A stretch of 34,712 nt of DNA, taken from assembly GCF_019061365.1 (NCBI RefSeq), contig NZ_JAHPPD010000021.1, positions 1-34,712 on the forward strand, given 5' to 3'. How positions within the stretch are numbered: position 1 is the first letter of the stretch; the number at the start of each line of letters is the position of its first letter. A model generated the notes under the pieces. The model was not told the DNA's origin. It made no database searches and saw nothing but the letters and a program-made list of their open reading frames with translations. This document shows positions 8,015 to 17,800 of this stretch, in pieces. A program made the position numbers and the translations under genes. Source of the DNA: Lentilactobacillus dabitei (lineage in GTDB: Bacteria; Bacillota; Bacilli; Lactobacillales; Lactobacillaceae).

Positions 8015-9583
8015 TTATTGATTTGTAACAGTTGCGATTTTTTGATTGGCGTCTTGAATCAGGTTGATCCAGGTCGCCCAAATATTATCAGGGGAATATT
8101 CTTCTGCGGACTGATAGGCCCCGTCACTCAATTTTTGCAATAAATCAGGATTCTTAAATAATTTGACAAAGTTATTTGCCATTTGATGCCAATTCCCCAA
8201 AGTGACGATGTGGCCGTTAATACCATCTTTGACAATACTATTTGGACCGTAATTAACGTCGTAGGTTTCGCCAACCACACCATGAGAAATTGCTTCTAGC
8301 AATGACAAGTTGAAGCCTTCCATTCGACTAGTGAGGCCGAAAACTTGGGCATTTTGGTAAACCGGCAGCAGGTTATTCGTATAGCCTTTGAGCTTAACCA
8401 CGTCGGTTAACCCAAGGTCCTTGATGATTTTGCGGACCTTCTTGGGTTCGGCATAATCGTTTTCACTATTTTCGTAGCCGTAAATATCTAAAGTGATGTT
8501 TGGTACCGATTCCCGAGCTTGCCCAACAGCCCGAACCAGGTCATCAAGCCGTTTTTCGTTAGAAATTCTAGCAACTGCGATGACTTTGCCAGCAGTGCGT
8601 TGACTCATTGGGATGCGCTTTTCAGTTAGGACTTCAGTTGGCACCACGCCAACTGGAATGACAAAGATTGGAATGTGTGGCTTAAACCTCGCGGCCACGT
8701 TATCAGCCTGCTTTTTAGTTGCGGTAATGATAGCATTCCACTTGTCGAGGTTATTTAAACCAAGCTCATAGTTGTAGTTAAGCCCGGAATGCATGGGATC
8801 GTTGGCATCGTTGGTTTGAGAGTTATGAAGATGCAACACCTTGTAGGCCTTTTCTTGCATATGCATGATTGACCAGTCGTCAACCAGTGAACGGTCGGAT
8901 ACAAAAATGCTGACTTGAGGATCTTGTCGGGCAAGCTCATCCAGACAAAAACGCAATAGTTCGGAAATGGTATTGAATTCGTAGTCCTTACCATTATAGT
9001 CTACGACTCGGAATTGAGAGGTTGATCGCTTCATTGAACGGTCAAACCGGTAAAATTGTTGGACTGCCACCGAGCCGTCTGGGCGCAGTAACTGTTCCAT
9101 GTTGACTTTGTTATCTGGGGTATAATATTGCTCCTTTGACACAAAGCCGCGCCGATCATAATAATCAACCCGGTATAAGTTTTGCAGGGTATCAAAGTAG
9201 TGGACCGCTGCGACTTGTTGGGTATTTGGAAAGACCGCAATTCGCATGAAGATCGCTTGGTTGTGATAATATTCATAGTAATTTTGATCAGCAACCCATT
9301 TTTTTACGAGGTTATCTCGGATGTTTGCAGGGATTTTGATATCGTCGGGGCTGACTTCTTTGACGGGGACGTGAGTGGCGTCTTGGAAATAATCGAATTC
9401 GTTTAAAATATCGTCATCAGTCAAATCTGTGTATTTGAGATTATAGTGAAGCTGCGGATCATAATCGCGGGTGACAATTTTTGCTGGCACTTGATGGGCT
9501 TTGAACAGGGCAATTCGCTTGAGCTGGGCGTGTTCAATTCCGGATTTGTTTACTGGCATGTTAAAATTAACAAAATATAACAT
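8015..9583 (-). CDS. gtfA: GtfA-like catalytic protein O-glycosyltransferase
   Basis: GT-B fold glycosyltransferase (GT4-like) of 522 residues, acting in the cytoplasm before export of its target. It starts at ATG 9583 behind GGAGGC. The N-terminal half (about 1-230) is the beta-rich acceptor-binding region shared with GtfB (IVTRDYD 36-42, FDYFQ 63-67, YDRRGF about 142-147). The C-terminal half carries the donor domain: IAVARISNEKRLDDLV (about 335-350), the DIYGY strand, and EGFNLSLLE (422-430), which is the E-x7-E motif of retaining enzymes. In streptococci GtfA/GtfB put the first GlcNAc on serine-rich adhesins; that is the inferred reaction. It is first gene of a two-gene operon and divergent from the giant Ala/Ser adhesin. 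No SecA2, SecY2 or further sugar-extending enzymes occur in the window. Confidence 0.82.
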   Translation of the reverse strand: MLYFVNFNMPVNKSGIEHAQLKRIALFKAHQVPAKIVTRDYDPQLHYNLKYTDLTDDDILNEFDYFQDATHVPVKEVSPDDIKIPANIRDNLVKKWVADQNYYEYYHNQAIFMRIAVFPNTQQVAAVHYFDTLQNLYRVDYYDRRGFVSKEQYYTPDNKVNMEQLLRPDGSVAVQQFYRFDRSMKRSTSQFRVVDYNGKDYEFNTISELLRFCLDELARQDPQVSIFVSDRSLVDDWSIMHMQEKAYKVLHLHNSQTNDANDPMHSGLNYNYELGLNNLDKWNAIITATKKQADNVAARFKPHIPIFVIPVGVVPTEVLTEKRIPMSQRTAGKVIAVARISNEKRLDDLVRAVGQARESVPNITLDIYGYENSENDYAEPKKVRKIIKDLGLTDVVKLKGYTNNLLPVYQNAQVFGLTSRMEGFNLSLLEAISHGVVGETYDVNYGPNSIVKDGINGHIVTLGNWHQMANNFVKLFKNPDLLQKLSDGAYQSAEEYSPDNIWATWINLIQDANQKIATVTNQ

Positions 9584-9812
9584 AGCAAGGCCTCCAGTTA
9601 TTTTTATTCATTTTAATTAATAAAAATACACTTTCAAAAAATAAGCAATTTAAAGATAAAAATGTGAACCCATTATGTGATTTTGTGGTAAACTTCCCGG
9701 TGATGAAGTTGTTAACGGCATTTATTGTATAACGGTTTTAACATTAAAATATTACACAATTATAACACGAACCCCGATATATCAGTATCACAAGGTGCTT
9801 ACTTATGTAGTG

Positions 9813-9840
9813 TAGTTGTTATTGAGTTAATAATCAACTA
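9813..9840. repeat. Inverted repeat in the gtfA/adhesin divergent region
   Basis: TAGTTGTTATT (9813-9823) pairs with AATAATCAACTA (9829-9840) with one bulged base and a 5-base loop. It lies in the 477-base AT-rich gap between the two divergent units. It could be a regulator site or mRNA hairpin; no T tract follows, so it is not a normal terminator. Confidence 0.4.
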
Positions 9841-9907
9841 GAAACAAGTGTTTTTGACCACATATAATTTGTATCTAATGATATTAAAATTGTTAGGCTG
9901 CAACCGC

Positions 9908-9935
9908 TTGACTTTTTAATATATTTGGTTAAAAG
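9908..9935 (+). promoter_or_regulatory. Possible adhesin promoter
   Basis: TTGACT (9908-9913), 16-base spacer, TAAAAG (9930-9935). The -35 is one base from consensus but the -10 is poor. It would give a leader of about 120 bases. The rest of the 9584-10060 gap is AT-rich without a recognisable gene, and no clear gtfA promoter could be assigned. Confidence 0.3.
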
Positions 9936-10117
9936 CATGCCGTTAATAATTCCACACTAAATAATATACTTGTCAATTGTATAAAGGGGGAGTGCAAAAC
10001 AAATATTCTAGTATTTTGATTTGGAGGATAGAATAGCTTGTTTTTGGGAGGTAAGGTATATTGTCAAAACACAATAAAATGGTTAAAGACAGTATTATCA
10101 GTCAAAAGCAGCATTAC

Positions 10118-10195
10118 AAGATGTACAAAAGTGGTAAACGGTGGTTATTTGCCGCGATCACTGTTGTCACATTTTCACTGGGAGGAACCTTTGCG
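10118..10195 (+). other. KxYKxGKxW-type signal peptide
   Basis: Residues 20-45 of the adhesin: KMYKSGKRW then a hydrophobic stretch ending GGTFA before DSTP. This motif marks long repetitive surface proteins exported by Gram-positive cocci and lactobacilli, often via an accessory Sec route in species that have one. Confidence 0.9.
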
Positions 10196-11599
10196 GATTC
10201 AACGCCAACTTCTGCCAGTGCGACTACTGCTGCGACTGAGAATGTTGAATCTTCGACCAATCAATCAATAAGTACAGGGGGATCGACTGGTAATCAGGCT
10301 TCTGTGATTGAACCATCAACTGATAGTTCCTCAAATGAAGCAATCTCACTTGGCAATTCGACTACTGATGCGACGGCCAGTTCCACTACTAGTGATTCAA
10401 CAGGTACAGCCACGACCTCAAGTAGTGATAAAACCACTAGCTCGCAGACAACTCAATCGGATCAGGCAACTAGCCAACCAAGTGATGTATCGACCAGTGA
10501 CGCTCAGTCAAGCGCCTCAAATGTAACGACTACCAGCTCTGCCAAGCAAACTGCTGCCACAACGACTAGCACTTCTGCTGATCAAAAGGTGACCGCGACA
10601 AGTTCGAGTGCGACGTCTGGAACTACTAGCTCAGCGGCTAATTCAACCGCTACATCGGCTAGTTCAACTTCTCAAAGTACCCAATCTCAGACGACTAATG
10701 AAACCAGCGGTGCATCGAGTAGTGAGGCATCGACACAATCTACAACTACTAAGTCAGCTTCAACCGAAACTACTGCAGAAAGTTCTTCCAGCACAACGGC
10801 ATCTCCAGCTTCTGCGGCTAAAATGAAAACTACAGCCAAAGCGACCGCTTTAACCGCTGGTTCTACGTCGATTAAGGCAGCTAGTGAATCGGGAACCGAT
10901 ATTTTATCAGCAGCGGTTTCAGGAAGTGCGACCGATGCAAAAGCTGCCGCAGCTGGTAGCATTGCTGCATCCGCGGCAGCTGCTGCCAGCGCAGCCTTAT
11001 CGACGGCAACAAATGCGATTACTAGTGCCAGCGAGGGGGCAGTTTCAGCTTCTGCAGCGGTACCAACAGGTGATGTTGGCAAGGCGAGTGCTGGCTTGTC
11101 AGCAGCTAAGGCCGCTTCAACCCTGGCATCCGATCAGGCCCTTTCGGCAGCCAGTTCAGCTAGATTAACCAACGCTGCCGCTAGTGCTGCTAGCAGCCTC
11201 GCTTCAGCTTTAAATAGTTGTGACGGCTGCCACCCTTGCTAGTGCGCAAGCAATTCTTGCCCAAACTTATGCGGACTCTGCGGCCAAAGTGGTGCCAAGT
11301 GCTGCTGCTTATGTCTTTGCAGCCACGGCTGCATTAAGTGAAGCAACGACAAAATCAGCTGCTTATCAAGCATACTCGGAGGCATTAACGAGTGTGCCAT
11401 CAACGGCAAGTAATTACACTGGCCAGTCCTATGCGGAAATGAGCGATACCATCAGTGATTTGAATCAGCTAACAGCTAGTTCAAGCTTAACGGCCCTTAA
11501 TGCCGCAACTAAACTAATTAATAGTGCAGTTAAAAGTTTGATTCCAACGGCTACCAGTGATGGTAAGCAAATTACGACTGCAGTTTTGAGCAGCGCGGT

Positions 11600-12870
11600 T
11601 ACGTCAGCTAATGCGGCATTTCCAACTTCGACTTCGGCTGGCTATACTTCTGAAGCTTGGAAGGCATACACAGCAGCTCTTTCTGCTGCGACAAGTACGG
11701 CTGCAAACTCTGCTGCTACTGGTGATCGAGCCGCTGCGATCTATAAAGCGTTGCAAGATACCATCACAACGCTGGATCAATCAACGACCAAGGCCGTTAC
11801 GAGCGATTACAGTTCGTTAGCCGCTTCTGCAAGTGCAGCGATTGCGAGTGCTGGTTCGTATACATCAGCTTCAATTACCACATTAAAGTCCGCCTTAAGT
11901 GCCGCCAGCGCAGTGACTGACTCGACGGCTGCGGATACGGCTAAGACCGCAATGAGTGATTTATCGGCAGCGGTTAGTGGATTGGTTAAGGCAACCAGCT
12001 TAACCGATTTATCGACGGCAATTAACACCGCTAAGTCGACCTATCAAACAACCAATGCTTCAACCAATTACGCTTCAAGTACCTGGGATGATTTTTCAAG
12101 CGCTTATGTTTAGGCTACATCCGTTTTGAATAACGCTGCGGCAACTGCTGATCAAATTAGCAATGCAACGGCCTCATTGAACACTGCTTATCAGGCATTA
12201 TTTGGTAATGGTAAGGATACCTACACCAGTGGGTTGAGTGATGCTATTTCTGGTGGAGCAACCTTACTCAATGCCGGTTCAGGGTCTGCATTTGATGATT
12301 CAACAACCAGTGCCTTAAGTGAAGCCATTACGTCTGCTCAAGCAGTATTGAAGAATAGCGCAAGTACACCCGACGAATTAGCTTCGGCCTCTGCGGCGAT
12401 TAATACCGCCATTAGTGATTTGAAGACGACTTTCCAAGTTACCATTGATAGCTTGGATGAGTTCATCAGCACCGCAGCTGGCATTAGCGGCGCCGGCAGT
12501 AGTGGCGTGACTACGACTTCTTATAATGTCCTTTCAAGTGCTTTAGCTAACGCAGAATACGCACGTTACAACGATTCCAATGCGTCAACGCTGGCCAGCG
12601 ATACGGCTAAGCTGACCAGTGCCATCTGGGCAACGGTGCCAACTGAAGCATCTGCGGCTGCTTATAAGGATCAATTAAAGGCGGCCTTATCCGCTGCGCA
12701 GTCAACCGCGTCGGATTCCAAAGCGATGTCTGGCGTTTCTTCAGATTCGGTTACGAATTTAAAGAATGCCATTCAAACAGCAATTGCAACCTTGAACACT
12801 GGAACGACTGATGCAGATGCCCTGCAAATCGCGTATAATACCGTGAACTTTTATACTGCCAATTTGTCTA
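11600..12870 (+). other. FIVAR-like helical modules of the adhesin
   Basis: Repeats of about 70-80 residues with a Tyr-x-Ser-x-x-Trp opening (YTSEAWKAYTAAL; YASSTWDDFSSAYV) and a TAxxxLxxAxxAL close. These match the FIVAR pattern of Gram-positive adhesins. The amber at 12111 lies within one. A further module lies at about 14,700-14,880, just before the Ala-Ser domain. Confidence 0.6.
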
Positions 12871-12879
12871 AGACAGGTG

Positions 12880-14400
12880 GCGGGTCGATTAGTTTGGGAA
12901 CTGGTGTTTACTTCTATGTCTATGGGACGAATAACGATCTCAAAGATGATAGTTTGGAAAGCCAGGCAACTAATACGATTAATGCGAGTGCCGGGACGAT
13001 TACGTTTGGAGATGCTTCCTCAATCTCTAACCTGCTTTCACTAGGAAACGGTTATACAACAACATTTACTTTGCCAACTGCTTTGACGACGTTCTTTAAT
13101 AGTAGCGATTGGCAAAAGTATGTCACCGTTTCTTACTATGAATCAGGGGCTGGTAATGCCGCTGTTGGTACAGGTATGAAAGAAGTTACCTCGGGTGGTA
13201 TCAATTTCACGGGAAGTACTGTGGCCGTTTTGGATACCACGAAGACGACTACCTTAGCGAATGCCATTAACACTGGTGCTTTCCAAATTACAACTTCTGT
13301 CAATAGCGGGGGCCAAACTGTCTTCACCGTTAACAGCAAGGTGCTCGGTAGTGGAACCACGGCTGCCGGTTATGTCTTTACTCTGAATTTAAAGACATGG
13401 TCCGCTGATACTGGTACTTATTTGCAACGGGTAACCCTTGCGAGTGATGCTAGTTCAGCTGCTGTAACGGCTGCCAACACGATTACAGTTACTGCCGGAG
13501 CCACCGGATTTGCAACAACTCAAGGGAAGACGCTTAGTGATGCCACCACCTTTGCTAACACGTATGGCGCCACTTCCGGCAGTTCCCAGACCGGGACTGA
13601 TTGGAGTTCTGAAGCTACTGGTGGCTTAGCAACCTTGTCCGCGGCCATTCAAAGTGCCGTTCCGGCTGTTACTAGCGCTAGTTTAACTCGAGTGATTGCT
13701 GAAGGCACCAACACTGTTAGCGGTAAACTGGATTCAGCTGCCTTTTCTGCCGCGGCTGCTTCTAATAATAGTGGTGACGCTATCCAAGTGGTTGTGACTG
13801 ATAAGACTACTGGTCAAGCGGTGACCACGACGGTTAACTCGGATGGCACTTTCTCAGCGTCATTTGGTAACAAGAATGGTAACATCATTTCTGGAACCAC
13901 CTTGAATGCCGGGGACATCATTACCGCTCAAGTTCAGCGGGTTAGTGCATCTGGTACGGTTACGTATGGCACGGTTACGTATGGCACGCTGGGGTATTTG
14001 TCAAATGGCCTGCAAGAAGGTCAAACCCCTTATGTCAACGTTGATTTCAATTCAATGAGTCAAGGGTCGCAAACGCTTGATGGAACGATTACGACGATCA
14101 CGCCAAGTGGTACTAGTTTTAGTGATGCTATTAGCAATACTAAAACTAGTTTACTGGCTTCAGGGGATCTCAATGTTTATACTGTTCAAGTTTCAATTTA
14201 CAATTCGGATGGTTCTCGAGCATATCAGTCAACCATTCAAGCAGGTGCTGATGGCAAGTGGTCAATTTCGATTCCTGCTTTGAAAGCCGGCCAATACGTT
14301 GATGCAACGACCCGGGTTCAAACTGGAATTTCAACTGGTACCAATGATATTCAACCGAGCGGAACGACAGTAAGTGGTCTTGACAATACTGTTACTGGGC
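12880..14400 (+). other. Beta-rich and Ig-like region of the adhesin
   Basis: About 500 residues with normal composition, flanked by Ala-rich repeats. The first half (GTGVYFYVYG, SSDWQKYVTVSYYES, GYVFTLNLKTW) is not recognised and is the best candidate for a ligand-binding head. The second half has two Ig-like repeats with DGTFSASF and DGKWSISI strands followed by LNAGD and LKAGQ turns. A 15-base tandem duplication (13956-13985) encodes GTVTYGTVTYG. Confidence 0.55.
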
Positions 14401-14880
14401 ATTTCTACGTCCCAACTGATACCAGTGCCTTGAGCGCTGCCGTTTCAGCTGCCAGTGCCGCAGTTGTTGCTGGCTCAGGTTCTACTCAGGCAACTTCAGC
14501 TGAATGGGATGCCTTGGTATCATCGCTTTCGGATGCCCAAAGCATTTTGACTTCCGCGCAAGCAGCTGAAAATCAAATGACAACTTCGGCTGCTGTGACC
14601 CAGAGTAGCGCCGATTCGGCTGCAGCTGCGTTGAATAAGGCATTAACCGAAGCTACTAAAAGTACGTCGGGGTTGGATCAGGCAATTAGTGCTGCGAGTG
14701 CGATCGATTCGACCAAGTACACGACGATCAGTTATAATGCTGTCAAAACCGCATTAGCTGCCGCTGAAGCGTTGTCTGCAAGTGCTCAAGCCGATTTAAG
14801 CAAAGTGAGTGCTTCAGATATTTTGACGGCAACCACTAACTTAAATGATGCTGTAAAAGCACTGGTTTCCCAGACAAATA

Positions 14881-17800
14881 CGCAAGCGATTACTTCGGCT
14901 GCAGCAAATGCTGATGCGCAAGCGATTAATGCAAGTAATGCTGCGAGTGCTGCTCAAAGTGCTTCTGTTGCCGCCAGTGCTGCGAGTGATTCAATTACCA
15001 CAGCTGTTAAAAACGGTGATTTAACTTCAGCAGCCGTAGCCAGTGCGGCTGCCAGTGCTGCTGGGAGTAATGCTACTAGTGCTGCTTTGGCTGCTTCAAC
15101 TGCTGCCAATGCTGCTTCAGCTGCCGCTGCCAGTGCGGCTGATCTTGCTAATATAATCTCGACCAGTGATGCTTCGTATGCGGACGCCCAAGATCAAGCT
15201 AACTCGGCTGCCAGTGCTGCTACTAGTGCAGCCAGTGCTTATCAATCCGCAAGTGTCGCCGCTTCTAACGCGGTTGCCAGTGCGGCTGCTGCCAGTGAAG
15301 CTTATACCAATGCCGTATCGGCTTCGACTGCAGCCAGTGCTCAAGCTAAAACTAAAGCTGAATCAGATGCTGTGTCAGCTGCTAGCGATGCCCAGAGCGT
15401 GGCCACGATTGCCAGTGATCAGGCGGCTTCCGCATCGGCTGCTTATCAAAGCGCCAGTCAGGCTGCTGCTAATGCGGCTTCGGCTGCTAAGACTGGCAAC
15501 TTCAGCTCGGCAACCTCAGCTAGGAGTGCTGCAACGAGTGCGGCGGCCATTGCTTCAGCTGCTGCCAGCACAGCAGCTAGTGCAGCTAATCGGGCAGCCA
15601 GTGAGCTTGTGGTTGCTCAAAGTGCTGCGAGTGCGGCGGGGAATACCTCGGCTGCTTCGGCAAATCTTAGTTCCGCTAGTGCAGCCGCCAGTGCCGCTGC
15701 GAGTGCTGCCAAGATTGCTTCTGCCAGTGCAGCTTCAGCTTCCGAATTTGCGAGTGCGGCCACTGATTCATTAATTGCCGCGCTTAACCAGAGTGCAGCA
15801 AATCAAACTTCTGCCGCTGCATCTGCCAGTACTGCCGCTTCAGAGGCAATTGCTTCTGCTAGTGCAGCTGGGAAGAATGCTTCTGAACAAGCTAGTGCGG
15901 CTATTGTTGCCGCTACTTCAGCTGCTCAAAAGGCTGCTAGTGATGCCATTACTTCAGCGGCTACCTCAGCCAGTGCTGCCATTCAATCAGCTGCTGATAC
16001 TGCCGGAAGTTCGGCTCAGAGTGCGGTTGCTAGTGCTGCTAAAGCTGCTTCTGATGCAGTTGCTGCTGCTACTAGTTCAGCCAGTGCGGCCGTTAAATCG
16101 GCTGCCACTTCTGCCGCAGCTTCAGCTAGTTCGGCAGGTCAAAGTGCATCAGCTGCTGTTAGCGATGCCGTATCTGCGGCTGCCAGTGCTGCAAATAGTG
16201 CAGCCGTTTCTGCTCAAAATGCAATAACGAGTGCGGCTGCCAGTGCTTCAGCAGCTATTAAGACTGCAAGCGACTTAGCATCCGCTGCCACGAGTGCCGC
16301 AATTTCAACAGTCACTAGTGGTGCAAATGCGGCGTCAAGTGCAAGTGTGGCTGCAAGCAATGCCGCTAGTGTCGCTGCAGCAAATGAAGCCACAGCCGTG
16401 AGTGCTGCTTCTGCCGGCAAAATGGCTGCTACTGTTAGCGATGCCAAATCAGCTTCGATTGCCGCCAGTGCGGCTGCCAGTGCTGCCAATAGTGCGGCGA
16501 CAAGTGCTAGCGTTGCTGCTGATAATGCCAGTGCAGCTGCTTCCGCTGCTGCCAGTGCTGCAGTTGTTGCAGGAACATCGGCTGCTAGTGTTGCAGCTGC
16601 CAGTGCCGCCAAATCAGCTAGTGCAGCTTTGGATAATGCTAAATCGGCTGCTAGTGCTGCTACGAGTGCATCTGTGGCTGCTAGTGCTGCCGGGGATGCT
16701 TATACCAGTGCGGCAATCTCTGATGCGACAACGTCTGCGAGCGCATCGGCTGCTGTTAACTCCGCTGCTGCTAACGCCAAGTCGGCTAGTGAAACCGCTA
16801 CAAGTGCTGCCAGTGTGGCTGCCTCTGCTGCGAGTGCGGCTTCTGCTGCTGCCGCAGCTTCTGATAATGCGGCTGCGAGTGCGGCTGCCAGTGCTGCTCG
16901 AAGCGCGGCTGCTGCTGCCAGTGAAGCTGCTGCGAGTGCAGCTAGTGCAGCGAAGAGCGCAGCTAGTGCGGCCAGTCAAGTGGGAACCAGTGCAGCTAGT
17001 GAAGCGGCTCAAAGTGCGAGTGCTGCTGCCTCTGCTGCAGCGAGTGCCGCAGCCAGCGCGGCTTCTGCAGCTAATTCTGCTAGCGCTGCCGCATCGGCTG
17101 CTGCTTCGGCTGCTTCGGCATCAGCGAGTGCTGCTATTAGCGATGCCGCCAGTCAAGCTGCTCAAAAAGGTAGTGCTGCTGCAAGTGCTGCCGCATCGGC
17201 TGCTGCTTCAGCAAGTGCCGCGGTAGCAAGTGCTGCTGCAAGTGCTGCAACATCAGCTGCCACTTCAGCGAGTGCTGCTGCTTCCGCTGCTGCCAGTGAA
17301 GCCGCAGCCAGTGCGAGTGCTGCGGGTCAAGATGCTTCAGCGCAAGCGAGTGCTGCTGCCTCTGCTGCTGCTTCCGCTGCCAAATCAGCGAGTGCTGCAG
17401 CGAGTGCCACAATTTCTGATGCAACCGCCAGTGCAGCTAAGGCAGTTAGTGCTGCTGCCAGTGCCGCTCAAAGTGCTGCGAATGCTACTTCTGCTGCCAC
17501 ATCTGCTGTTGCCGCCGCTTCTGCCAGTGCTGCAGCGAGTGCCGCTGCCGCCGGTAAGGACGCTTCGGCACAGGCTAGTGCCGCTGCCTCTGCTGCCGCT
17601 AGTGCTGCTGCCTCTGCTGCTAGTGCCGCTGCTTCTGCCAGCGTTGCAGCAAGTGCCGCTGCTTCTGCTGCTTCAGCATCAGCGAGTGCTGCTATTAGCG
17701 ATGCTGCTAGTCAAGCAGCTCAAAAGGGTAGTGCCGCTGCAAGTGCTGCCGCTTCAGCAGCTAAGTCTGCAAGTACTGCAGTAGCGAGTGCTGCTACGAG

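Noticed and set aside
11205-11245. Programmed +1 ribosomal frameshift in the adhesin
   Set aside because: The shift point AGT-T-GTG has no stop in the A site and no known slippery context or stimulator; an inserted T explains it more simply, and the later amber would still block the frame.
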